The notes beneath the pieces were generated by a model. The model had not been told where the DNA came from and made no database searches. It saw nothing but the letters and a program-made list of their open reading frames with translations. DNA of 64,000 nt from DAITQM01 sp036832975 (GTDB lineage Bacteria; Pseudomonadota; Gammaproteobacteria; Xanthomonadales; Wenzhouxiangellaceae): contig DAITQM010000010.1 in the NCBI GenBank assembly GCA_036832975.1, positions 22,345-86,344 on the forward strand, read 5' to 3'. Shown piece after piece: positions 56,320 through 64,000 of the stretch. A program made the position numbers and the translations under genes. Within the stretch, counting starts at the first letter, position 1, and each line of letters begins with the position of its first letter.

Positions 56320-58157
56320 GGACCGCTCCGCTGGGTCAGCGCCCGCTGCTGATGCTGCCAGGTGTCGAGCACCCGGCGGGCGATCGGGGCCGCGGCCCGC
56401 GACCCGGCGCCGCCGTGCTCGGCCACAACGGCGACCGCGATCTGCGGCGCAGAGGCCGGCGCGAAAGCGATGAACAAGGCGTGATGGCGCAGGTTACGGC
56501 TCAATTCCATCACCGCATAGTCGCGGTTTAGCTGCTGGGTAAAGACCTGCGCCGTGCCGGTTTTGCCGCCCATCCGGTAATCGCTCGGGGCGTGCTGGCG
56601 GGCGGTCCCCTGGGCGCCGTGCATGACGCGGATCATGCCATCGAGCACGGTTTGGTGGGCCATATCGAAACTTTCCGGGTCGGCGGGCGGTGCGCCGGCG
56701 GCCCGTATCACGTGGGGCTGGACCGGCCGGTTGCCGGCCAGTCGAGCGGTGGCCGTCGCCAATTGGATGGGCGTGGCGAGCATGTACCCCTGGCCGATGC
56801 CCAAAATCACCGTTTCGCCGGGAAACCACGGCTGGTGAAACCGGGCCTGCTTCCATTCGCGCGTCGGCAACAGGGCGGCCTGTTCGCCCGGCAGATCGAT
56901 GCCGGTCTTGGCGCCGAAGCCGAACGGTGCCAATTCTGCGGCGATCCGGTCGATGCCGAGGTCGAGCGCCAGTTGATAGAACACGGTGTTGACCGATTGT
57001 TCGAGCGCCTGTTCGACATTGACCCAACCGTGCCCGCCGCGCCGCCAGTCGCGGTACGGCCGGTCGCTGCCGGGCAGCACGAATTCGCCGGTCGAAAGAT
57101 ATTGCCGCTCGGGGTCGGTGACCCCGGTTTCGAGGGCGATCAGGGCGATGAAGGGTTTGAGCGTCGAACCCGGCTCATAGGCGCCTTGCAGCGCCCGGTT
57201 GAACAGCGGCTTGTCCGGGGCCTGCAACAAGCGGGCGAAATCGCGGCGAGCGATGCCGTTGACAAACAGATTCGGATCGTAGGCCGGCTCGCTGACCAAC
57301 GCCAACACGTCACCCGAGGCGATGTCGATGGCCACCACCGCGCCGGGCTCGCCGGCCAGTGCCGTCGCCGCGGCGCGCTGCAATTCGAGATCGACGGTCA
57401 ATTGCAGATCCTCGCCGGCGATCGGTGGGACTTCCTCCAGGACATCGACGGTACGGCCTTCGGCGTTGATCTCGACGCGCCGCCGTCCCGTCTGGCCGCG
57501 CAGGCGCGCCTCGGCCTGGCTTTCGACACCGGTCAGCCCGCGATGGCTGAGACCGCGATAGACGTCCCGTTCGGTGGTGGTCAAGCCGGCGCTATCCACT
57601 CGCCCGACGTAGCCGATGACGTGCGCCAGCAGGCTGCCATACGGATAAAAGCGTTGCAGATAGGGCGTGATTTCGACTCCGGGCAGCCGGTGGCGGTTGA
57701 CCGCGACGTTCGCCACTTCCCAGTCGCTGAGCGCGTAGCGCAGCGTTACCGGCGCGAAGCGGCGGGCGGCACGACGGCGCTCGTTGAAGGTCTCGATATC
57801 CTCGACGCCAAGATCGAGTAAATGGCTTAGCTTGTCGAGGGTCGCCGCCATGTCCGGGGTTTTCTCTGGCGTGATGTCCAGGCGGTAGGCCGGGCGGTTG
57901 TCGGCGACCACTTCGCCACCGCGGGTTCGGATCAGGCCGCGCGGTGGGGCGACCGGGACGATACGCAACCGGTTCTGTTCGGCCCTCAGGCGGTAGCGTT
58001 CGTAATCGAGCAGTTGCAAATCGGCGTAGCGGGCGACGAGCAGCAGCACCAGCAAGGCGGCGCCGGCCGCCGTCCAGGCCACGCGGCGCTGGACCAGCAG
58101 GCGCTCGCGCGCTTCGTCGCGGACCCGACGTTCGCCCAGTGTCGGGTCATAGGTCAT
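56316..58157 (-). CDS. mrdA: Penicillin-binding protein 2 (elongasome transpeptidase)
   Basis: A 613-residue class B PBP that cross-links side-wall peptidoglycan with RodA. An N-terminal membrane helix, 'AWTAAGAALLVLLLVARYAD', precedes the pedestal domain (ending near 'GLTGVESQAEARLRGQTGRR'). Transpeptidase motifs are SxxK 'GAYEPGSTLKPFIALIALET', SxN 'EQSVNTVFYQLALDLG' and KTG 'YRMGGKTGTAQVFTQQ'. ATG 58157 overlaps the mreD stop (ATGA). Length as E. coli (633). Confidence 0.96.
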   Translation of the reverse strand: MTYDPTLGERRVRDEARERLLVQRRVAWTAAGAALLVLLLVARYADLQLLDYERYRLRAEQNRLRIVPVAPPRGLIRTRGGEVVADNRPAYRLDITPEKTPDMAATLDKLSHLLDLGVEDIETFNERRRAARRFAPVTLRYALSDWEVANVAVNRHRLPGVEITPYLQRFYPYGSLLAHVIGYVGRVDSAGLTTTERDVYRGLSHRGLTGVESQAEARLRGQTGRRRVEINAEGRTVDVLEEVPPIAGEDLQLTVDLELQRAAATALAGEPGAVVAIDIASGDVLALVSEPAYDPNLFVNGIARRDFARLLQAPDKPLFNRALQGAYEPGSTLKPFIALIALETGVTDPERQYLSTGEFVLPGSDRPYRDWRRGGHGWVNVEQALEQSVNTVFYQLALDLGIDRIAAELAPFGFGAKTGIDLPGEQAALLPTREWKQARFHQPWFPGETVILGIGQGYMLATPIQLATATARLAGNRPVQPHVIRAAGAPPADPESFDMAHQTVLDGMIRVMHGAQGTARQHAPSDYRMGGKTGTAQVFTQQLNRDYAVMELSRNLRHHALFIAFAPASAPQIAVAVVAEHGGAGSRAAAPIARRVLDTWQHQQRALTQRSGP

Positions 58158-58648
58158 CGCGTGGCGCGGTTGCGGCTGCGGTCACGCAGCCGATCGAGCA
58201 ACAGAAAGACCCAGGGCCAAACCAGCGCCCCGGCCAGCGGCGCCAACCAGAAGGCCGCCGGCGGCCAGCCGCGGCCGCGGGCGAGCAGGATCAGCATTTC
58301 GATGAAGCGGTCGTTGAGTAGCAGCACAAACACGGTCAGGGCCTGGGTCAGGGTTTCGTGATAACGGATCCGGTGGCGGAACTGGCCGATCAGGAAGGCG
58401 AGGATGGTCAAACGCAACGCCTGCTGGCCGAGCAAACCGCCGCGCAGCAGATCGAGCGTCAGGCCCAGTCCGAACACGAGCTTGAGATTGAGCAGGCGGC
58501 CGGTTTCGAGACCCCAATAGATCAAGACCAATGCCGGCCAATGCGGCCAGAACCAGGCTGCGGCGGACGGTAGCGGCGCGATCGCCAGCATCCAGGCGAC
58601 GGTGAGGCTGAGCGCCAAATCCCAACGCCCGCGTGGGACAGGGAGCAT
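58154..58648 (-). CDS. mreD: Rod-shape determining protein MreD
   Basis: A 164-residue inner-membrane protein with about five helices, e.g. 'PALVLIYWGLETGRLLNLKL' and 'FGLGLTLDLLRGGLLGQQAL', the latter being the conserved MreD segment. It links MreC, RodA and PBP2 in the elongasome. ATG 58648 (TGATG with the mreC stop) was used; GTG 58651 is one codon longer. Sequence is divergent, as usual for MreD; position decides. Confidence 0.9.
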   Translation of the reverse strand: MLPVPRGRWDLALSLTVAWMLAIAPLPSAAAWFWPHWPALVLIYWGLETGRLLNLKLVFGLGLTLDLLRGGLLGQQALRLTILAFLIGQFRHRIRYHETLTQALTVFVLLLNDRFIEMLILLARGRGWPPAAFWLAPLAGALVWPWVFLLLDRLRDRSRNRATR

Positions 58649-59496
58649 CACGGCGTTCCGTCGGCGGCCGGATTGCGCAAGACAAGGATGGCGCGGCTGC
58701 GATCGAGGGCCGCGGCCGGCCGAGCGAAGACGGTCAAAAAGCCGCTGCCCGACGAACGTTCGATGGTGCTGATCGTGGCGATGGGCATACCGGTGGGGAA
58801 GCGTCCGCCCAGGCCCGAGGTGACCAACTGATCGCCGATCCTGATGTCGCTGTTGACCGGCAGGTCGCGCAGTACCAGGCGGCGGGGATTGCCGGTGCCC
58901 TGGACGACGGTTCTTTGGCCACTGCGCGCCACTTGCGCCGGCAGCGCGTGATCGGGATCGGAGAGCAAAATCACTGCGGCGTCGCCGGGCGTGGCCCAGT
59001 CGATTTGGCCGAACACGCCGCCTGCGTCGAGCACGGCCTGGCCGGGCCGGATGCCGTCTTCGGTCCCGCGGTCGATGATCACCCGGTGGGCGGCCGGATC
59101 GAGCCCGACGCTGAGGATTTCACCGTGGACGGCGGTGAAATCGTGCGTCCGGCGGGCGTCCAGCAAGCGCCTCAGTTCGGCGTTCTCGGCGGCGACGGCG
59201 GCGGTGCGCAGGATTTCGGCATTGAGTTCGAGTTCCCGGGCCCGCAAACGCTCGACTTCCGCCGCCAGTTCGGCCCGCGACGAGAAGCGGTCGGCCAGCG
59301 CCGCCAGGCGCTTCACCGGCCACGACCAGACGTGATACAGCGGCAGCGTCAGCGTCCAGAAAGCGGCGCGGGTGCGGTCCAGATAGTGCCCGCGGTGATC
59401 GACCGACATCAAAAGCAAGGCGGCGAGACCGAGGCCGATCATCCAGGCGGTGCGCCCGGTGTTTTCCGCATGGATTTTCGCTGCCGGGGTGTTCAC
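58648..59496 (-). CDS. mreC: Rod-shape determining protein MreC
   Basis: A 282-residue bitopic protein that organises PBP2/RodA around MreB. One membrane helix near 'TAWMIGLGLAALLLMSVDHR', a periplasmic coiled coil 'RAELAAEVERLRARELELNA' with 'ELRRLLDARRTHDF', and two beta domains including 'ILSVGLDPAAHRVIIDRGTE' and 'GDQLVTSGLGGRFPTGMPIA'. Start GTG 59496, 26 bp after mreB. Length as usual (E. coli 367 with a longer tail, others near 280). Confidence 0.93.
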   Translation of the reverse strand: MNTPAAKIHAENTGRTAWMIGLGLAALLLMSVDHRGHYLDRTRAAFWTLTLPLYHVWSWPVKRLAALADRFSSRAELAAEVERLRARELELNAEILRTAAVAAENAELRRLLDARRTHDFTAVHGEILSVGLDPAAHRVIIDRGTEDGIRPGQAVLDAGGVFGQIDWATPGDAAVILLSDPDHALPAQVARSGQRTVVQGTGNPRRLVLRDLPVNSDIRIGDQLVTSGLGGRFPTGMPIATISTIERSSGSGFLTVFARPAAALDRSRAILVLRNPAADGTP

Positions 59497-59522
59497 GTCA
59501 AGGGGTCATGAACCATCCGGCC

Positions 59523-60572
59523 TCAGGCCGGTGAGAAGAATTCCCCGCGCTGCTGGTCGATCAGCTCCAGCGCCCGGCCGCCGCCGCGCGCCACGCAGGT
59601 CAAAGGATCGTCGGCGATGACCACCGGCAGCCCGGTTTCCTCGGAGAGCAGAAGATCCAGGCCGCGCAGCAGCGCCCCACCGCCGGTCAGCACCAGGCCG
59701 GTCTGGGCGACGTCGGCGCACAGCTCGGGCGGGGTCTGTTCGAGCGCGGTTTTCACCGCCGAGACGATGTTGCTCAACGATTCGCTGAGCGCTTCGAGAA
59801 TCTCATTCGAGGTCAGCTTGATCTTTTTCGGTACTCCTTCGGCCAGGTTGCGGCCCGAGACCTCGATCTCCAGATTTTCTTCCTGCGGCCAGGCGCAGGC
59901 GATTTCCATCTTGATCCGTTCGGCCGTCGCCTCGCCGATCAACGTGCCGTAATTGCGCCGGGCATAGTTGATGATCGACTCGTCCATATGGTCGCCGCCG
60001 ATGCGCACCGAATTGGCGTACACCGAGCCGTCCAGCGACAGCACCGCGACCTCCGACGTGCCGCCGCCGATATCGAGCACCATCGAACCGCGCGCCTCGT
60101 GGATCGGGATCCCGGCGCCGATCGCCGCCGCCACCGGCTCCTCGATCGTAAAGACTTCGCGCGCCCCGGCGCGTTCCGCCGATTCTTTGATCGCCCGCCG
60201 TTCGACCTGCGTCGAAGTACACGGCACACAGACCAAAACGCGCGGGCTGGGGCGGAGCAGCCGCGTGCTGTGCGCTTTTTTGATGAAATGCTGGAGCATC
60301 GCCTCGGTCATCGTGAAATCGGCGATGACGCCGTCTTTCAGCGGCCGGACCGTCCGGATATTGCCCGGTGTGCGGCCGAGCATGCGCTTGGCCTCGACGC
60401 CGACCGCGGCGACCGTCTGCCGGCCGCCCGGCCCGCCGTCCATGCGCACCGCGACGACCGACGGTTCATTGAGCACGATGCCCTGACCGCGAACGTAGAT
60501 CAGCGTATTGGCGGTGCCGAGATCGATCGAAAGGTCATTCGAAAAAAGGCCGCGTAAACGTTTGAAAGGCAT
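59523..60572 (-). CDS. mreB: Rod-shape determining actin homologue MreB
   Basis: A 349-residue actin-like protein forming short membrane-bound filaments that guide side-wall synthesis. Nucleotide-binding motifs are 'NDLSIDLGTANTLIYVRGQG', 'SMVLDIGGGTSEVAVLSLDG' and 'GLVLTGGGALLRGLDLLLSE'. 'EEPVAAAIGAGIPIHEARG' is the conserved centre. Length as E. coli (347). It is first in the minus-strand run mreB-C-D-mrdA-rodA-mltB-rlpA-[MITE1]-dacA-ybeD-lipB-lipA, so its promoter should lie in 60573-60750. Confidence 0.97.
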   Translation of the reverse strand: MPFKRLRGLFSNDLSIDLGTANTLIYVRGQGIVLNEPSVVAVRMDGGPGGRQTVAAVGVEAKRMLGRTPGNIRTVRPLKDGVIADFTMTEAMLQHFIKKAHSTRLLRPSPRVLVCVPCTSTQVERRAIKESAERAGAREVFTIEEPVAAAIGAGIPIHEARGSMVLDIGGGTSEVAVLSLDGSVYANSVRIGGDHMDESIINYARRNYGTLIGEATAERIKMEIACAWPQEENLEIEVSGRNLAEGVPKKIKLTSNEILEALSESLSNIVSAVKTALEQTPPELCADVAQTGLVLTGGGALLRGLDLLLSEETGLPVVIADDPLTCVARGGGRALELIDQQRGEFFSPA

Positions 60573-60755
60573 GAAAATTCTCTGGCAGGCAAAGACTGCT
60601 TAATGTACAGCCCGGCGGAGTCGGCCGCAAGTCGGCCGGTGAGCGGGCCAGCGACATCGGCGAGCAGCCCGTCGGACTTTGCCGATCGCGGCGGACATAG
60701 GGACGGGGCAGGCAGGTTTTCCGCCCGTGACAGCTCCAGTCCGGCAGGCTGCTAG
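60573..60755. promoter_or_regulatory. Intergenic region upstream of mreB (presumed promoter)
   Basis: About 180 bp before the first gene of the elongasome operon, GC-rich, with no gene. It must hold the operon's main promoter, but no clear -35/-10 pair can be read. MITE2 copy C borders it. CAGGCTGCTAG at 60745-60755 looks like an older element end. Confidence 0.35.
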
Positions 60756-60904
60756 TACTGTTGAAAAACAGCCTGCTAATCCGGGCCACGGATGGCCCGG
60801 CGAAATCAGGCGCTGCTCAGTGGCTGATTTCGGGAGCGCAGCGAAAGTCGCGCCTTTCGCAAGCGACGTTGAAAAACGCCAGGATGGCGTTTTTCAACAA
60901 CCTG
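60756..60904 (+). mobile_element. MITE2 copy C
   Basis: A 149-bp copy between CTAG duplications (60752-60755 and 60905-60908). The left end is two bases shorter (TACTGTTG instead of CAGGCTGTTG), and the third stem is imperfect, so it is probably older. It lies between the divergent mreB and kinase genes, 45 bp before the kinase start. Confidence 0.88.
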
Positions 60905-60949
60905 CTAGAATAATCGGTTGCTCCGCCTGTCCTCTCAGGAACCGAAAAC

Positions 60950-61885
60950 ATGAAAGCCCTGGTCTGCGGTTCGCTGGCTTACGACACCATTATGGTCTTT
61001 CCGGAACGCTTCCGGGACCATATCCTCAGCGACCAGATCCATATTCTGAACGTCTGTTTCCTGACCCCGAAGCTGCGCCGCGAATTCGGCGGCTGCGCCG
61101 GCAACATCAGCTACAACCTGAAACTGCTTGGCGGCGAGCCGCTGCCGATGGCCACCGTCGGCGTCGATTTCGAGCCCTACCGCGAGCACCTCGGCCGCCT
61201 GGGCATCAGCGACCGTTACGTGCGGGTCATCGATGGCGCCTACACCGCGCAGGCCTTTATCACCACCGACATCGACGACAACCAGATCACCGCCTTCCAC
61301 CCCGGGGCGATGGAGCACAGCGGTAGCAACCAGGTGCGGGACGTCGAAAAGGTCGATATCGGCATCGTCGCGCCCGACGCCAACGCCGCGATGCGCCAGC
61401 ACAGCATCCATTTCGCCGAGCGCGGGATTCCGCACATTTTCGACCCCGGCCAGGCGCTGCCGATGTTCAGCGCGGATGAGCTGCTCGATTTCGTCGACCG
61501 CGCCGACTGGATTACGGTCAACGACTACGAAGGCCGGCTGCTCGCCGAACGCACCGGCTTGAGCCCCCGCGACATCGCCTGCCGGACCAAAGCCTATATC
61601 GTGACGCGCGGCGCCGACGGATCGGAGATTCACACTCCGGCCGGTGTCACGCCGATCGCCCCGGCGCGCGCCGAGTGCCTCACCGATCCCACCGGCTGCG
61701 GCGACGCTTACCGCGGCGGCCTGCTGTGGGGGCTGGTGCAAGGCTTCGAGCTGGCCGATGCGGCCCGTGCCGGTTCGCTGCTCGGCGCCTTGAAGATCGC
61801 CCGCCAGGGACCGCAGAACCACACTTGCACCACCGACCAGTTTCACGAGCTGTTCAAGGAAAATTTCGGTTACCGGCTCGAATGA
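60950..61885 (+). CDS. PfkB-family carbohydrate/nucleoside kinase
   Basis: A 311-residue ribokinase-fold enzyme, close in look to bacterial adenosine/sugar kinases. The N-terminus 'VCGSLAYDTIMVFPERFRDH' and 'REFGGCAGNISYNLKLLGGE' form the substrate site. The PfkB signature with catalytic Asp is 'CLTDPTGCGDAYRGGLLWGL'. The usual 'VTRGADGSEIHTPAG' precedes it. The substrate cannot be determined; adenosine or a sugar are candidates. Length normal. MITE2 copy C lies in its promoter region. Confidence 0.85.
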   Translation: MKALVCGSLAYDTIMVFPERFRDHILSDQIHILNVCFLTPKLRREFGGCAGNISYNLKLLGGEPLPMATVGVDFEPYREHLGRLGISDRYVRVIDGAYTAQAFITTDIDDNQITAFHPGAMEHSGSNQVRDVEKVDIGIVAPDANAAMRQHSIHFAERGIPHIFDPGQALPMFSADELLDFVDRADWITVNDYEGRLLAERTGLSPRDIACRTKAYIVTRGADGSEIHTPAGVTPIAPARAECLTDPTGCGDAYRGGLLWGLVQGFELADAARAGSLLGALKIARQGPQNHTCTTDQFHELFKENFGYRLE

Positions 61886-61975
61886 AAAGCGTCCGGGCCG
61901 GGAAGTGCCGGGTGTCCGGCGGAATGCTATGATCCGGTCTCTTGCAGCAGCACCTTGCCGATCCGAGCTACACCG

Positions 61976-62887
61976 ATGACCGAGACGCCGGTTCTGGAAT
62001 TTACCGGGGAGCGTTTCACCCCGGAGTGCGTGCGCGAAATCTGGTACGAGCACATGCACCGCTATGCCTTCGCGGCGCGACTGGCGGCCGGCCGGCGGGT
62101 CTTGGATGCGGCTTGTGGCGAAGGGTATGGCACGGCGCTCATCGGGCGTGCTGCCGCCAGCGTCGTCGGCCTCGATATCGACGCCGGGACGATGGCCCAC
62201 GCACAACGCCGCTACAGCGGAAATTTCGTCCGCGGCAGCGTCAGCCGATTGCCTTTCGCCAGTGGCTCATTCGATCTCATAACGTCTTTCGAGACCATCG
62301 AACACCTCGCCGCGCAGCAGGAGATGCTGGCCGAATTCAGGCGCGTCCTCGCCGCCGACGGCCTGCTGCTGATCTCGTCGCCGGACAAGGCGCAGTACAG
62401 CGATGCCACCGGCTACCGGAACCCGGACCACGTCCGCGAGTTGTACCGCCACGAGTTTATTGCCCTGCTGGAAGAGCAATTCAGTCACCTCCGGCTGTAC
62501 GGCCAGCGGCTGCAATTTCATTCGCTGATCAGCGCCGAAGAGGCCGCCGCCGAAGGCGCCTGCCATGTCGTGTGCATGAACCAGGAGCAGCAATTGCACG
62601 CCGGCACCGGGCAGCCCGCCCTATATTGGATCGCGGCGTGCAGCAATCATCCAGCGGCCGTCCAACGCTTACATTGCGACTACGCCCTGTTCGCCGACAC
62701 CGGGCAAAGCATCTTCGAGCATTACAACTACGCGGTCCGCCGTTATCTGCAAAACGAGCAACTGCTGCGCCAGCGCGACGCCCGGATCGCCGAACTGGAA
62801 CAAATACCGGCGTGGATCGGCAAGGCCGCCGCCGTCCTGCGCACCCTGTGGCGCCGGCTGGTCCACCGCGGTAAGGAGCCCGGATGA
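61976..62887 (+). CDS. Class I SAM-dependent methyltransferase
   Basis: A 303-residue protein. The N-terminus 'LEFTGERFTPECVREIWYEH' is typical of a group found with polysaccharide genes. SAM-binding loop 'RVLDAACGEGYGTALIGRAA', then 'VVGLDIDAGTMAHAQRRYSG' and 'FDLITSFETIEHLAAQQEML', a ubiE/Methyltransf_11 pattern. The C-terminal half (about 190-303) is extra and ends with a helix 'LRQRDARIAELEQIPAWIGK'. The substrate may be a glycan or its lipid carrier. ATG 61976 was used; 61955 is possible. Confidence 0.8.
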   Translation: MTETPVLEFTGERFTPECVREIWYEHMHRYAFAARLAAGRRVLDAACGEGYGTALIGRAAASVVGLDIDAGTMAHAQRRYSGNFVRGSVSRLPFASGSFDLITSFETIEHLAAQQEMLAEFRRVLAADGLLLISSPDKAQYSDATGYRNPDHVRELYRHEFIALLEEQFSHLRLYGQRLQFHSLISAEEAAAEGACHVVCMNQEQQLHAGTGQPALYWIAACSNHPAAVQRLHCDYALFADTGQSIFEHYNYAVRRYLQNEQLLRQRDARIAELEQIPAWIGKAAAVLRTLWRRLVHRGKEPG

Positions 62888-62934
62888 TCCCCCTTGCCCA
62901 GCCTTATTCACCACCCCTCCTACTGCGGCGCCGC

Positions 62935-63038
62935 CAGGCCACGCACCTGGGGCGTTTCACTCGGTCGCGCATCCTCAACGTACAGGCCAGTACGCTTCCG
63001 GTGCGCTCGGTCGCGAAACGCCCCATCTGCGTGGCCTG
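62935..63038. repeat. Imperfect inverted repeat element between methyltransferase and deacetylase
   Basis: Arms CAGGCCACGCACCTGGGGCG+TTTC (62935-62958) and its complement (63015-63038) pair at 22 of 24 positions. The 56-bp interior has a smaller palindrome ACGTAC-aggcca-GTACGC and the words CTCGGTCGC twice. It lies between two convergent genes, so it may act as a two-way terminator, but it has the look of a dispersed repeat family. Confidence 0.7.
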
Positions 63039-63077
63039 ACAGCGCCTCGTGACGAACCGGTGGTGAATAAGGCGGGC

Positions 63078-63917
63078 TTACCGGCAAATCTCCCGCAATA
63101 GGGCCTGCAAATCATGCGGTTGATTCCAGTCCCTCCTGAAAACGAATCTTGGAAGGCGCCAGGGATCGGCGTTCTCGGCGATGGGCGCGGGCTCTGAAGA
63201 AAATGCCGCAATCAAGCCGAGATCTTCGTGATATGCCGGAAAATATTCTTGTGCAAGGACTGCGGGTACATCGCCGTATGGATAAGCAAAAAAAGGCTCG
63301 GGTGACCGCCCCAGCAAGCGTTGCAGGTATTCCTGGGCTTGGCGAACTTGCCAGTTACACTCCGCGACGTCTTGCATGATCTTGAAATCGCCATATTTTT
63401 CCCCGTACCTGATTTCCTTAGGCAAAGTGTGATGTCGATGATCCCAACTGTGATTGGCGATTCCGATCAGGCCTTCGTTGTGAGCTTCCTTCCACCACTC
63501 GTCACCCCACCACCCCTTTCCGATCATACACGTTTTATCGAGAACCGAGCGGGCATATGGTGAGGTGATCACAAAGCTCGTCGCGTGGAGATTCGGTTGT
63601 GCCTGCCCGCCGTATGAGCCGATGAAATCTCGCAGGATGTTGGCGAAGCTACGTTGTGTTCCATAATGGGGATGCGGTAAATCGTGCCAATCGAACCAGC
63701 TTCCATCGTCAAATGTTAAACACAGTGTCTTTGTGAAGATTGACGATATCTTTCCAGAAAGCAGTGATCCGATAACGTCCGTCAGACGTGCGACTTTCCA
63801 CCCGAGCTTATGAATCAATTCCAAATCGCAACGCAGTCCGATATGATCGTTGGTTTCGTAATCCGATCCATCGACGTGTACGCCGTGATAGGTTAAAACC
63901 GGGATGCGATGGGCCAT
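63078..63917 (-). CDS. Polysaccharide deacetylase family protein
   Basis: A 279-residue NodB-fold protein. 'PVLTYHGVHVDGSDYETNDH' begins the fold; the first catalytic Asp and metal-binding Asp are in 'LCLTFDDGSWFDWHDLPHPH', the His pair in 'GIANHSWDHRHHTLP', and a C-terminal 'FFAYPYGDVPAVLAQEYFPA'. It removes acetyl groups from an N- or O-acetylated glycan; the target is unknown. No signal peptide, so it may be cytoplasmic. Its GC (about 48%) is well below the neighbours, suggesting recent transfer. Confidence 0.82.
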   Translation of the reverse strand: MAHRIPVLTYHGVHVDGSDYETNDHIGLRCDLELIHKLGWKVARLTDVIGSLLSGKISSIFTKTLCLTFDDGSWFDWHDLPHPHYGTQRSFANILRDFIGSYGGQAQPNLHATSFVITSPYARSVLDKTCMIGKGWWGDEWWKEAHNEGLIGIANHSWDHRHHTLPKEIRYGEKYGDFKIMQDVAECNWQVRQAQEYLQRLLGRSPEPFFAYPYGDVPAVLAQEYFPAYHEDLGLIAAFSSEPAPIAENADPWRLPRFVFRRDWNQPHDLQALLREICR

Positions 63918-63954
63918 GAGTGGGTTAACCTGATTGTCGCATCCATCGGATTAA

Positions 63955-64000
63955 CAGGTTGTTGAAAAAGGGCTCTCCTGCCCTTTTTCAAGTCGCGAGT
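63955..64000 (+). mobile_element. MITE2-like end at the window edge
   Basis: CAGGTTGTTGAAAAA (63955-63969) matches the MITE2 terminal repeat and is preceded by TTAA. It is followed by a different hairpin, TTGAAAAAGGGC-tctcct-GCCCTTTTTCAA (overlapping). The element continues outside the window, so it may be a relative or a full insertion sequence. Confidence 0.5.

Overview
The window looks like chromosome of a high-GC gammaproteobacterium. It carries the surA-pdxA-rsmA-apaH and mreBCD-mrdA-rodA-mltB-rlpA-dacA-ybeD-lipB-lipA gene orders typical of that class, plus an Xps-like type II secretion (T2SS) locus in the order gspE-F-G-H-I-J-K-L-M-N-D. I cannot name the genus. No rRNA, tRNA or CRISPR array was found.

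Positions 1-6.6 kb are an AT-rich accessory island, all on the plus strand. It holds the C-terminus of an FG-GAP repeat protein, then eight small mostly secreted or lipoprotein genes of unknown function. Six of these are immediately preceded, or overlapped by up to 16 bp, by a short open fragment ending in its own stop codon. That is how displaced toxin C-termini sit next to immunity genes, so I read the island as a decayed polymorphic toxin/immunity array (inference). An attC-like integron site and a frameshifted gene lie in the middle. Positions 6.6-8.1 kb hold minus-strand toxin-antitoxin genes: UPF0175 with an internally deleted PIN (DUF3368) gene, an orphan ribbon-helix-helix protein, and HicBA.

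From 8.5 kb the sequence is GC-rich core genome. Plus-strand genes rlmI, lgt, thyA, folA and a secreted metallophosphoesterase (8.5-13.3 kb) converge on a minus-strand outer-membrane biogenesis cluster (13.3-22.3 kb: apaH, rsmA, pdxA, surA, lptD, a DUF2265-type aminopeptidase lipoprotein and an LplT-like transporter). Two glycosyltransferases and the T2SS locus follow (22.5-36.2 kb), then three secreted proteins of unknown function, a parvulin and a Wzm/Wzt polysaccharide exporter (36.5-43.8 kb). The minus strand then carries a nucleoside transporter, priA, a tail-specific protease, and the lipA-to-mreB elongasome/lipoate operon (43.8-60.6 kb). The right end has a PfkB-type kinase, a methyltransferase and a polysaccharide deacetylase.

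Two families of non-autonomous mobile element punctuate the core. MITE1 is 244 bp with ACCCAAT-type terminal inverted repeats: three full copies and one partial. MITE2 is about 150 bp, a chain of hairpins flanked by 4-bp YTAG duplications: three full copies plus remnants. They sit inside conserved operons and contribute gene ends. One MITE1 copy appears to supply the Shine-Dalgarno site and start codon of dacA, another supplies the last codons and stop of rsmA, and elements of three unrelated repeat types split the T2SS operon.
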